From: CAITZA01 sp937915285
GTDB lineage: Bacteria; Desulfobacterota; Desulfomonilia; Desulfomonilales; Desulfomonilaceae
Length of the DNA: 64,000 bases
Assembly: GCA_036821825.1 (NCBI GenBank)
Contig: DAISIV010000014.1
Location: 20,008-84,007, forward strand
Direction of reading: 5' to 3'
Below, in pieces: positions 56,281 through 64,000 of the stretch. Below the pieces are notes generated by a model. It was not told the DNA's origin. It made no database searches and saw only the letters and a list, made by a program, of their open reading frames with translations. A program made the position numbers and the translations under genes. Positions within the stretch are counted from its first letter, which is position 1. Each line of letters starts with the position of its first letter.

Positions 56281-57039
56281 TCAACTTTTTTCAGTATCCT
56301 TCATTCTCTTCACAAAGGGTTCCAACAAGTCGATTGGGACAGGAAAAATGGTGGTTGAATTCTTTTCAGCGGCTACTTCCACCAAAGTCTGCAGGAATCT
56401 CAACTGCAACGCCGTCGGTTCTTTGGCTATTATGGTTGCAGCTTCCGACAGTCTTGCGGCAGCCTGATATTCACCCTCAGCATTGATGACTTTTGCACGT
56501 CTTTCTCTCTCTGCCTCGGCCTGACGAGCTATTGCACGCTGCATTTCGGATGGCAAATCGATATGTTTGACCTCAACCATGCTAACCTTGACTCCCCAAG
56601 GCTCTGTATGTCTGTCCAGGATCTCCTGTATTTCGAGGTTTACCTTTTCTCGTTCCGCAAGAAGGTCATCCAGTTCGGATTGGCCACAAACACTTCTGAG
56701 GGTCGTCTGGGCAAGTTGCGAGGTTGCATAGAGGTAGTTTTCAACCTCTATAACGGCCTTGGTAGGATCCATTACCCTGAAGTATATAACGGCGCTGACC
56801 TTAACGGATACGTTGTCCCTTGTTATGACGTCCTGTGAAGGCACGTCCATTGCCACTGTTCTTAGGCTCACCCGAACCATCCTATCAATGATCGGAACCA
56901 ATATGATGAGACCTGGCCCCTTATGGTCGATAACCCGTCCGAGCCTGAAAATTACCCCTCGTTCATATTCATTGAGAACTTTCACGGCCATGAACAGGAA
57001 AACGACTATCAGGATTATTATTATTCCTATCGCATACAT
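56281..57039 (-). CDS. Slipin (stomatin/SPFH family membrane protein)
   Basis: The 252-residue protein has an N-terminal membrane hairpin (GIIIILIVVFLFMAVKV) and the SPFH core: NEYERGVIFRLGRV, GPGLIILVPIIDR, MDVPSQDVITRDNVSV, ALTT-like stretch LAQTTLRSVCGQSELD and a coiled C-terminal ARQAEAERERRAKVINAEGE. Slipins form oligomers in the membrane and are typically partnered with NfeD proteases. The nfeD gene is immediately upstream on the same strand, which fits. ATG at 57039 follows GGAGG. Confidence 0.9.
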   Translation of the reverse strand: MYAIGIIIILIVVFLFMAVKVLNEYERGVIFRLGRVIDHKGPGLIILVPIIDRMVRVSLRTVAMDVPSQDVITRDNVSVKVSAVIYFRVMDPTKAVIEVENYLYATSQLAQTTLRSVCGQSELDDLLAEREKVNLEIQEILDRHTEPWGVKVSMVEVKHIDLPSEMQRAIARQAEAERERRAKVINAEGEYQAAARLSEAATIIAKEPTALQLRFLQTLVEVAAEKNSTTIFPVPIDLLEPFVKRMKDTEKS

Positions 57040-57119
57040 CAATATCCCTCCTGGTTTAATGGTTATCCAAAGTCGGCAACGCCATCGAAAATTGTGCCTA
57101 TTCTTTATCGAACCAAGCT

Positions 57120-58442
57120 TTAAATTGGATCGTTCGTAACCAGAACGCTCAGATCATCCACCCTCAACACCCTTACACGAGCCCCCTTTGGGATGAACGC
57201 ATCAGAATGAGCATTCCAGTATTCACCGTGAAGCGAAATCTTGCCCTCCCTGTCAATGTCGGTCAGGGCCACGCCGTGTTCCCCCAAAAGCCCCTGCTTC
57301 CCTGTCCTCGGTTTTCCCATCCACGCCTTGACCACGAGACCCAGGGCAAATATGAAAAATGATGAGACTGCCGCCACCGTAGGTATGATCACCGCCCAAG
57401 AGACCCGCATCGCCAGCTCCCCGGTCTCAAATAGCATCACTGACCCGAGGGTCAGACTTATTATCGCCCCAACGGAAAGCATCCCGAATGATTGCACTTT
57501 CAATTCCAGGATAAACAGCACAACTGATAGCAGAATCAGAAGTATACCGACATAATTGACCGGCAATACCTGAAGCGCAAAGAATGACAGCAGAAGACAA
57601 ATTCCGCCTGCTACGCCAGGGAATATCAATCCGGGATTATAAAGCTCCATCATTATGCCGACACCGCCAATCATCATGAGGATGTAGGCAACGTTCGGGT
57701 TGGCAACGGCGTCCAGAATCTTGAATCGCAGACCAGGGACTACTCTCTCCACACTGGCCCCAGCAGTCTTCAAGGTATATTCCCTGTTTTCCTTTGAAAC
57801 CTTCATCCCATCCATCTGATTTAGCAGATCAGGAATGGATTCTGCCACCAGGTCAATGACCTTGAGGTTGAGAGCTTCCTTTGACGTTATGGAGACGCTT
57901 TCTCTGATAGCCTTCTCAGCCCAGTCGGCATTGCGTGCCTTTCGGGTGACGATTCCCCTGATATAAGCGGTCAAATCGTTGATTATCTTCTCAGACATGG
58001 CTGAATCGATCTCCTGACCGCCTCCACCGACAGGATGAGCCGCCCCGATGTTTGTCCCCGGGGCCATGGCCGCCACATCCGCGCAAACCGTTATCAGGGC
58101 GCCCGCTGATGAAGCCGACGAACCACTCGGCGCAACATATACCGCTACCGGCAGCTTAGCGTTAATCATCTCCTTTATGATCGTTTTGGTGGTGGTCACC
58201 ATTCCACCCGGCGTGTCCATGCGAATGATCACAGCGGCTGCGTTCCTCTTTTCCGCCGTTTCTATCCCCTTGACTATGTAATCCGCAAGCGCCGGATTTA
58301 TGGTCCCATCAACCTCAAGCAGGAAAACCAGAGGTTTGTCCGGCTGTGACTGGGCCTGTGGGTTCGAAATCTGCGACTGGATCCCAATAACCACGCCGAT
58401 AATTATAAAGGCAGCATAGACGAACAGTCGGATATTTTTCAT
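57120..58442 (-). CDS. NfeD-family membrane serine protease
   Basis: About 440 residues. A signal or anchor (LFVYAAFIIIGVVIGI) leads to a ClpP-class serine protease domain with GGMVTTTKTIIKE, SGSSASSAGALI (catalytic Ser) and GTNIGAAHPV; then four membrane segments and a C-terminal OB-fold (GKISLHGEYWNAHSD). Such full-length NfeD proteins cleave stomatin-like proteins and act in membrane quality control. ATG at 58442 follows GGAGGGG; the longer frame starting at 58508 would overlap the previous gene. The slipin gene follows at 81 bases. Confidence 0.9.
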   Translation of the reverse strand: MKNIRLFVYAAFIIIGVVIGIQSQISNPQAQSQPDKPLVFLLEVDGTINPALADYIVKGIETAEKRNAAAVIIRMDTPGGMVTTTKTIIKEMINAKLPVAVYVAPSGSSASSAGALITVCADVAAMAPGTNIGAAHPVGGGGQEIDSAMSEKIINDLTAYIRGIVTRKARNADWAEKAIRESVSITSKEALNLKVIDLVAESIPDLLNQMDGMKVSKENREYTLKTAGASVERVVPGLRFKILDAVANPNVAYILMMIGGVGIMMELYNPGLIFPGVAGGICLLLSFFALQVLPVNYVGILLILLSVVLFILELKVQSFGMLSVGAIISLTLGSVMLFETGELAMRVSWAVIIPTVAAVSSFFIFALGLVVKAWMGKPRTGKQGLLGEHGVALTDIDREGKISLHGEYWNAHSDAFIPKGARVRVLRVDDLSVLVTNDPI

Positions 58443-58444
58443 TC

Positions 58445-59197
58445 TCAATCCCCTCCGCGATTCAATGGAAGGTTCAGCAGGGACATGACCTGTTTGAGGT
58501 CGTCCCATGCCAAGCTCTTGTATTTTCTGTCATTGGGCCCCTGTCTTAATAGAAAAGACGGATGGAAAGTCGGCATAACAGGGATTCCGTTTCGCTCGTA
58601 AAATTTGCCGCGAAAGCTACCCATGGGTCCCTGGAATCCTAGTAGGGCCTTGAGTGCGACCCTTCCGAGGGTCACGATGGCCTCCGGCTGTATCGCCAAT
58701 ATCTGCGCTTCAAGGAACTTTATGCAATTCTCAACTTCATCGGACTCCGGATCACGGTTTTGAGGTGGGCGACACTTCACTATGTTGGCTATGAAAACAT
58801 CTGATCTTTCCAGGCCCATGGCAGCGATCATTTTTGTCAATAACTGACCTGCCCTCCCCACGAAGGGTCGTCCTTCAATATCCTCGTCTCTCCCTGGCCC
58901 CTCTCCAATGAACATCAGGCGGGCTTGAGGATTACCCTCACCAAACACAATGTTGGTTCTCGTAGAGTGTAACTTGCACCTCTGGCAGTCCCCCATTTCC
59001 TGACGTATCTTTTCTAGCCCGTAAGCCAATCCATCCTCCTGGAGAGTCATTTCAGCCTTGGCGCCGGAGCGCCCGTCCTCCAAGGCCCTGGAATCCACCG
59101 TAATTTGAGGCGCAAACGTGTATCTCAAGCCCGCGTCTATCTGGGCCTGGACATAGCTCCTCAGTGCGTTAAGGGTGTCTTCAATCTCATTGGGCAT
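58445..59197 (-). CDS. Uracil-DNA glycosylase, family 4 (Fe-S)
   Basis: Family 4 UDG removes uracil from DNA and carries a [4Fe-4S] cluster. The 250-residue protein has a 65-residue N-terminal extension, then CQRCKLHSTRT, motif A GEGPGRDED, GRPFVGRAGQLL, VKCRPPQNRDP, CIKFLEAQI, and the C-terminal HPSFLLRQ. Four cysteines (CQRC, KC, C) match the cluster. It is two bases from the nfeD start and downstream of coaBC, so part of the same run. Confidence 0.93.
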   Translation of the reverse strand: MPNEIEDTLNALRSYVQAQIDAGLRYTFAPQITVDSRALEDGRSGAKAEMTLQEDGLAYGLEKIRQEMGDCQRCKLHSTRTNIVFGEGNPQARLMFIGEGPGRDEDIEGRPFVGRAGQLLTKMIAAMGLERSDVFIANIVKCRPPQNRDPESDEVENCIKFLEAQILAIQPEAIVTLGRVALKALLGFQGPMGSFRGKFYERNGIPVMPTFHPSFLLRQGPNDRKYKSLAWDDLKQVMSLLNLPLNRGGD

Positions 59198-59246
59198 ATA
59201 TTCTACATGAGTCCGTTTCTCTTCAATCGAAGCGATATCATCTGAA

Positions 59247-60440
59247 TCAAGCTTTTTTCAAAAGTCCAAGACATTCGTTCAATATCTGGTCGGCGACTTC
59301 CTCTTTTGACATCAGCTCCAGATCCATCTGACGACCGGTCTTAAAAATAAGTTTAACTATGTTGGTATCACAGTCAAAGCCCGCTCCTGGCTGCGTGACA
59401 TCATTAACAACTATAACATCCAGATTCTTGGAGTTTAGCTTGGATTGGGCATTTTCAACAGCATTAGCGGTCTCTGCGGCAAAGCCGGCCAGTATCTGCC
59501 CGGACCTCTTTCTCTGACCAAGTTCCTTCAATATGTCAGGGTTGCGCCTCAACTTGAGTATGCCATCAAAACTGTCTTTCTTTATCTTGGAATCACTCAT
59601 GTTTTCGCACGAAAAATCAGCCACTGCAGCCGCCTTGATAATTATATCGCAATACGGCGCCAGTTCCAGCACCCTGTCCATCATCTCGGAAGCTGTTTTT
59701 ACCTTGACTTGATTAACTCCTCGTGGAGGCTCCACACTGATCGGACCTGAAACCAGGTCCACGCTTGCGCCCCTGAACAAAGCCCTACGCGCAATTGACA
59801 CTCCCATCTTGCCCGATGATTTGTTGGTGATGAAACGCACAGGATCAAGAGGCTCCTGAGTGGGGCCCGCTGTAACCAGAATCCGAAGGCCAGATAGGTC
59901 TTTTTTCGTGAGCGCCGATTGGATCTCGACAAAAATTTCTTCAGGTTCAGGCATGCGCCCGGGCCCAGTCCATCCACAGGCGAGATAACCCGAGTCCGGA
60001 GACATCACCAGGCATCCCATCTCTCCAAGTTTATTGATGTTTTGTTGAACCACTACATTTTCGAACATGTTAACGTTCATTGATGGACATACTATTATTG
60101 GACTCTTCAGGGCCAGAATTACTGTTGAGAGCATATCATCGGCTATTCCATTTGCCATCTTTCCTATAAAGTTTGCCGTTGCCGGCGCTATCACTGCGAT
60201 GTCGGCCTTGTCCGCCAACTCGATATGTTCCACCGAAGGTCTATCGGGATTAGTCCACATATCCAGACAGACCCTGTTTCCACTGAGGGTGGCCAGCGTC
60301 AATGGAGTAACGAAATTCGTCGAATTCCGGGTCATAACCACATTTACATCCATCCCCGCAGAAGTCAGCAAGCGCACCAGCGCAGGGATCTTGTATGCCG
60401 CTATGCCTCCGGTTACCCCCAGCAATACCGAATTACCCAT
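59247..60440 (-). CDS. coaBC: Bifunctional phosphopantothenoylcysteine decarboxylase/ligase CoaBC
   Basis: CoaBC catalyses two steps of coenzyme A synthesis: CTP-dependent addition of Cys and decarboxylation. The 397-residue protein has an N-terminal flavoprotein domain (LLGVTGGIAAYKIP; PATANFIGKMANGIADD; PSMNVNMF; catalytic Cys in YLACGWTGPGRM) and a C-terminal ligase (VTAGPTQEPLDPVRFITNKSSGKMG; KIKKDSF; NDVTQPGAGFDCDTN). Lengths and motifs are normal. It is the first of the coaBC-udg-nfeD-slipin-holin-namZ run. Confidence 0.95.
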   Translation of the reverse strand: MGNSVLLGVTGGIAAYKIPALVRLLTSAGMDVNVVMTRNSTNFVTPLTLATLSGNRVCLDMWTNPDRPSVEHIELADKADIAVIAPATANFIGKMANGIADDMLSTVILALKSPIIVCPSMNVNMFENVVVQQNINKLGEMGCLVMSPDSGYLACGWTGPGRMPEPEEIFVEIQSALTKKDLSGLRILVTAGPTQEPLDPVRFITNKSSGKMGVSIARRALFRGASVDLVSGPISVEPPRGVNQVKVKTASEMMDRVLELAPYCDIIIKAAAVADFSCENMSDSKIKKDSFDGILKLRRNPDILKELGQRKRSGQILAGFAAETANAVENAQSKLNSKNLDVIVVNDVTQPGAGFDCDTNIVKLIFKTGRQMDLELMSKEEVADQILNECLGLLKKA

Positions 60441-60759
60441 AAATTCTTCCTCCAGGGATCAGCCACCTTCCATCTTATTTGATCCAACCGGCAGCGGAGA
60501 GGATATTAAAACAAACACTGATTGATATTACAATTTTATATCAATGCTGCGCTTGGGTGTCAACGAAGCCCGATCGCATGGAACCGAGGCGCCGATGTTG
60601 ACGATACATATCTTGCCCTAAAGCCGTTTTTATGAGGTTGACAACTATAATTCCATTATATACAGTCCGGAATGCTCTCAGACAGTTAACGCAAGGGGCT
60701 TCAAACAAATCGGGCGCATTCACGTACGGGTACGTGTGTAATTTCACGGGGAGACCCCT
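60441..60759. other. Divergent intergenic region coaBC/polymerase, 319 bases
   Basis: A TTGACA at 60638-60643 could serve as a -35 for the plus-strand gene, but no well-spaced -10 is clear (TACAGT at 17 bases, TATACA at 14). The small minus-strand frame at 60541-60747 has no ribosome binding site. Nothing else seen. Confidence 0.4.
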
Positions 60760-61989
60760 TTGACAGTATCAAAAACGTCGCGTTATAAATTTTATATTGC
60801 ATCGGCCATTTTTGTTGTCACCTCCATCCAGCTAACTTTTCTGTCGCCTTATGTGGTTTTGGTTCCGGGGGAGCGTGCAAACGTGTTCTCAGGAATGCTC
60901 TGCTTTTTTTCGTTTCTCGCTGCATTATTCCTTGTTCCAAGAGCAGGTATAAAAATAAGGTCGTGGGAAGTGGCTGTTTCTGTCGCACTGGTGTTGTTTG
61001 CGTCAGGAAGCGCTTTTTTGAGCGTTACTCCCGCATCTTCAGGATGGAGGGCCTTTGTGATCATGTCCTCCTCTTTGGGCGGCTATTGGTGCGCGAGGCT
61101 GCTCCTCAAATCGGTGGAGATCAGGAAAGGGTTCGTTTATCTGTGTCTTGGCCTTATGCTGGGTTCCTGTTTCCTTTTTTTCCTGGGGCTGCAACTCACA
61201 GGATTGGGTTACAGATTCATGGATGTAGGCTATCACGCCATAAGCTCAAGGGTCATCGTCTTGTCGTTTGCTCCGATCGCATTGATCGCTTCTGCCGGAC
61301 AAACCGGTTTCATCATCGGAGCGGTGACCTTAGTCATTGGATACATAACCCTTTTGGCCAACCTTGTATGGGGCGGAGTTTCCACTGGACCGGTCATACC
61401 TATAATTGTTTTTCTCGTAGGCATGCTCTTCTTGTGGAAAGTAACGAAGATAAGGAAAATTCTCGTGGCTGCTCTGGCAGGGTGTACGATTCTTGTGGCC
61501 ATATTCTCATCGGTTATTGTCAACGATCTGCCGAAAGAAAGCCAATCGGTCGCCTACAGGATTGAAAACATATTCTTCTCTGCCCACATTGCCATGCGGC
61601 ATCCATTCTTCGGGATCGGACCATTTGCGCCTAGAACGGCGCTACTCGAGGATTACGAGGTAAAATATCCGTTTGTCACCAATGAAAGATTCTTCCGTAT
61701 GACCAGAACAGTCATCACATCGGAGAATTTGCCACTTACCCTGATGGCTGAATTCGGACTGCCGTTCTCTTTCATTTATTTCGTGGCCGTGGGTTTTGTT
61801 CTGTTCAGGATGTTCAAGCTGGTCAAAGCTGACGAGGGCTCCTTCTATCCTCACCCACTGGCGCTATTTCTCCCCGCCTTGGCTATGGTTATACAGTTTC
61901 AGATATTCGATGGAATATACCATCCACAGATTAGCTGGTTTTTCCATATAATGCTGGGCATGGCATTTATGGACGAACAGAATGTATGA
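60760..61989 (+). CDS. Polytopic membrane protein, O-antigen ligase/polymerase-like
   Basis: This 409-residue protein has about ten to eleven hydrophobic segments and a larger periplasmic loop near residues 265-330 containing AMRHPFFGIGPFAPRTALLE and SENLPLTLMAEFGLPF. The HPFFGIGP and ENLPLTLMAEFG segments are typical of Wzy/WaaL-type polymerases and ligases (O-antigen ligase domain). It would assemble or attach surface polysaccharide at the periplasmic face. TTG start at 60760 follows GGGGAG. A GT39-type enzyme gene is convergent to it. Confidence 0.78.
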   Translation: MTVSKTSRYKFYIASAIFVVTSIQLTFLSPYVVLVPGERANVFSGMLCFFSFLAALFLVPRAGIKIRSWEVAVSVALVLFASGSAFLSVTPASSGWRAFVIMSSSLGGYWCARLLLKSVEIRKGFVYLCLGLMLGSCFLFFLGLQLTGLGYRFMDVGYHAISSRVIVLSFAPIALIASAGQTGFIIGAVTLVIGYITLLANLVWGGVSTGPVIPIIVFLVGMLFLWKVTKIRKILVAALAGCTILVAIFSSVIVNDLPKESQSVAYRIENIFFSAHIAMRHPFFGIGPFAPRTALLEDYEVKYPFVTNERFFRMTRTVITSENLPLTLMAEFGLPFSFIYFVAVGFVLFRMFKLVKADEGSFYPHPLALFLPALAMVIQFQIFDGIYHPQISWFFHIMLGMAFMDEQNV

Positions 61990-62056
61990 CTGATCGGGAA
62001 ATATCGACGAATTTGATCACTCACACACAACTATTATTTCGTCATAATTGAATTTG

Positions 62057-63742
62057 TCAGTTCCTGGCAGGTTTGAGTATGTGGACCTTACCATTTGGCC
62101 CAAGCATCCGTTCGAAAGGAAATTCCGCGACTGTTTCATGATCTGCAAGACTGCCTAGTGTGACAATGTATTTTTCATTTTTTACCCACCACCAACTCTG
62201 ACCACTGCCGACCCTATGCTCCGTGTCATAACAATGGTAACCGTTGAATTCGAATCCTCCGTCAAAATCACAGGGCTTGACTTTCAGATGGCTGACAAGG
62301 AAGTAATTAGCCTTTGACACTGTGCGTCTAATCTCCATGAAATCGCGGGTCCCCAGGACCGAGAACACCATCATGAACACCAGCGGAATTGATGCCAAGG
62401 CCCTAAACTTCCAGGAATAAACATATTGTCTGGAGCGAAGATCGCTCGAACATATCCAGATGAGCATGAGCGCAGAAATCGGAATGACATATCTATCGTG
62501 AAGATCTGTCAGAATGACCAGAAAAGAATATCCGCCCGTCGCAAGAATAGTAAGGACAGACAAAAACCTGACGTCTGGAAATGACCTCGATCTGAGAGAC
62601 CCTAAGAGGATTGACCCAAACTCGAACAGTTTTATCAGGACAATGCCAAGACACAGTATTGTCCACCACACGATGAAGTAAAAAACCATAGGGGACATGG
62701 TCCATGTCCGGTTTATCCCCAAAATGTATGAATCCTTTAGCAAGACAGGACCTATGCCGAAGTTGTAGATCACATTCCTGGATAACAGTATCGGAGGGGC
62801 TATCAGGCCGGTCGCAATGCCTACTTCCAGAACAACGGAAAGGCCTGTTATCGTAATGAGAAAAATCGTGAAAGGTTTCGAGCCTGAAAATTCCCGGAGC
62901 CTTAGGGCAATGACCGGTGAAATCAGAAAGGCGGTGTATCCGAGGACACTCTGGGAAAACTGTCCCAACACAAATAGCGGATAATCAGGAAAGCCCTTGA
63001 GGAACGGATAAGAGAAAAGGTCATGGAGTTTCTCATGTTTTGTTATCGGAGAACTTCCAATGAAGGAAAGGAACCACTCAAACCCAAGCCAGGGTATTAT
63101 TACAAAGATGAATGTAAGCGACAGGCATCGAATTCGTCCAAACTTTTTTCCGCCAGCAGTTATAAGGACGGCTATTGCGAACGCCACTGGAATTACCAGC
63201 GCCAGTTGACGGGTCAGCATACCGGCTAGGGAAAGGATCAGTCCTGTTATTACAAGAGCTGTCGATTCACGCTCTATCCCCAGGTTTAGAAAGTAAACCG
63301 AGAATATGATGAGTGTCACGAAGGTGATGTCTGTCATGAATGTGAAAGACTGTGAGAAGTACAGAGGATTGAACATCAGGGTGAGTGAGGCCAAAAAACT
63401 GAGCCAATCAGGCGCCTGAATGGACCGCAGTATCAGGAACAAGCCAATTACGCCCATCAGACCTAAAAAACAGATTGAAAGCCTCAAGCTGGTTAGGGAA
63501 TATCCGAAAACCTTGGTGAATGCCCACCCCCATGCAAGATGAGTCACCAACGAAGGACCTCCGGACGCATGGGCTGGACCTTTTCCCGTGGATCCCAGTT
63601 TCCCCTCTGTCATGAGTTTCTCAAGACTGCTTACAAAAGCATAATCATCATTCACCATGAATTCGCCTGATGGATTTACAATGACTGCTGACACTATCCA
63701 GATCAGACACAATGAAACCAGATATATGTGCGATGGCCGCAT
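62057..63742 (-). CDS. ArnT-like (GT39-type) membrane glycosyltransferase
   Basis: The 561-residue protein has a membrane segment at the N terminus, then NDDYAFVSSLEKL, with the acidic pair in the first periplasmic loop as in GT-C enzymes such as ArnT and PMT, and about eleven further membrane segments. It would transfer a sugar from a lipid-linked donor to a substrate in the periplasm. A C-terminal soluble domain follows (about 480-561). Donor and acceptor are unknown. It faces a polymerase-like gene. Confidence 0.75.
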   Translation of the reverse strand: MRPSHIYLVSLCLIWIVSAVIVNPSGEFMVNDDYAFVSSLEKLMTEGKLGSTGKGPAHASGGPSLVTHLAWGWAFTKVFGYSLTSLRLSICFLGLMGVIGLFLILRSIQAPDWLSFLASLTLMFNPLYFSQSFTFMTDITFVTLIIFSVYFLNLGIERESTALVITGLILSLAGMLTRQLALVIPVAFAIAVLITAGGKKFGRIRCLSLTFIFVIIPWLGFEWFLSFIGSSPITKHEKLHDLFSYPFLKGFPDYPLFVLGQFSQSVLGYTAFLISPVIALRLREFSGSKPFTIFLITITGLSVVLEVGIATGLIAPPILLSRNVIYNFGIGPVLLKDSYILGINRTWTMSPMVFYFIVWWTILCLGIVLIKLFEFGSILLGSLRSRSFPDVRFLSVLTILATGGYSFLVILTDLHDRYVIPISALMLIWICSSDLRSRQYVYSWKFRALASIPLVFMMVFSVLGTRDFMEIRRTVSKANYFLVSHLKVKPCDFDGGFEFNGYHCYDTEHRVGSGQSWWWVKNEKYIVTLGSLADHETVAEFPFERMLGPNGKVHILKPARN

Positions 63743-63852
63743 ATGAGCCTTTCGTCAAGTGTTACTGCCTGATTCGACATTATTATCACTATGGTGGATT
63801 TTTATCAAAGCTTCATGCCTGAAAAAAACTCCCATTATTTGAAAACGTGTTA

Positions 63853-63879
63853 TTGACATCCGCACTCTAAAAGTATAAA
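63853..63879 (+). promoter_or_regulatory. Possible tRNA promoter
   Basis: TTGACA (63853-63858) and TATAAA (63874-63879) lie 15 bases apart, shorter than ideal, about 50 bases before the tRNA. A TAAAAG at 17 bases is an alternative -10. Position just upstream of a stable RNA gene is the main support. Confidence 0.4.
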
Positions 63880-63929
63880 AGAGACGTTTATACTTGATCA
63901 TTCAAGCACAAAGGTTTCTTCAACGGAAT

Positions 63930-64000
<71 letters not shown>

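Noticed and set aside
60541..60747. Minus-strand 68-codon frame upstream of the polymerase-like gene
   Set aside because: No ribosome binding site, low protein-like character, and it occupies a promoter-like gap.

Overview
The window looks like chromosome from a strictly anaerobic deltaproteobacterium (Desulfobacterota; a sulfate reducer or syntroph of the Desulfomonile/Syntrophobacterales kind). The evidence is gene content only: siroheme-dependent (Ahb) heme synthesis genes, two oxygen-sensitive 2-oxoacid:ferredoxin oxidoreductases, a periplasmic [NiFe] hydrogenase, many radical SAM enzymes and a sigma-54 activator. The species is not proven. Base composition is roughly even, genes are dense on both strands, and I see no prophage, transposon, CRISPR array or rRNA.

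Layout. 1-5.5 kb: start of dnaJ, a small zinc-binding protein, two metallo-beta-lactamase-fold hydrolases, and a coupled hemB-ahbD-hydrolase operon; then a PIG-L deacetylase and a small secreted Cys-rich protein. 5.6-8.4 kb: iorAB. 8.4-14.2 kb: an exported Gln/Tyr-rich low-complexity protein with a promoter and a strong terminator, an unusual ClpX-like ATPase, and a PAS-PAS-AAA-HTH sigma-54 activator behind a promoter with a perfect palindrome. 14.2-15.9 kb: a radical SAM/SPASM enzyme with a PqqD-like segment and, just upstream, a 20-codon gene for a basic, Cys-tailed peptide. This is a probable RiPP locus and the most interesting part of the window. 16-23 kb: a CoA-disulfide-reductase-like flavoprotein, then DNA repair genes (ruvA-ruvC-yebC on minus, ruvB-mutL on plus). 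23-28.6 kb: L,D-transpeptidase, a zinc ribbon, a flippase-like membrane protein and the hydrogenase. 28.9-36.7 kb: hemL and a siroheme decarboxylase subunit, a nucleoside phosphorylase-like protein, a thioesterase, two exported proteins, uvrB, trmO, scpB. 37-46.2 kb: a glycosyltransferase, a stand-alone receiver, an ABC ATPase plus membrane-fusion protein, then a four-gene operon with a KorC-like NAD(P)H/ferredoxin flavoprotein, a second flavoprotein, korA and korB. 46.3-54.6 kb: lon, a radical SAM protein, arsC, and a phoB/phoR-like pair. 54.6-60.4 kb: a minus-strand run coaBC, udg, nfeD, slipin, holin-like protein, namZ-like. 60.8-63.7 kb: two polytopic surface-polysaccharide proteins. The window ends inside a tRNA-Arg(TCT).

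How the genes fit together. hemB, ahbD, hemL and the AhbA/B-type protein point to heme made from siroheme; AhbC and the partner subunit lie outside. IorAB and KorAB are low-potential ferredoxin enzymes. The KorC-like protein would link KorAB to NAD(P)H, and the hydrogenase would oxidise periplasmic H2. The peptide and its radical SAM enzyme form a self-contained pair whose product cannot be predicted from sequence.
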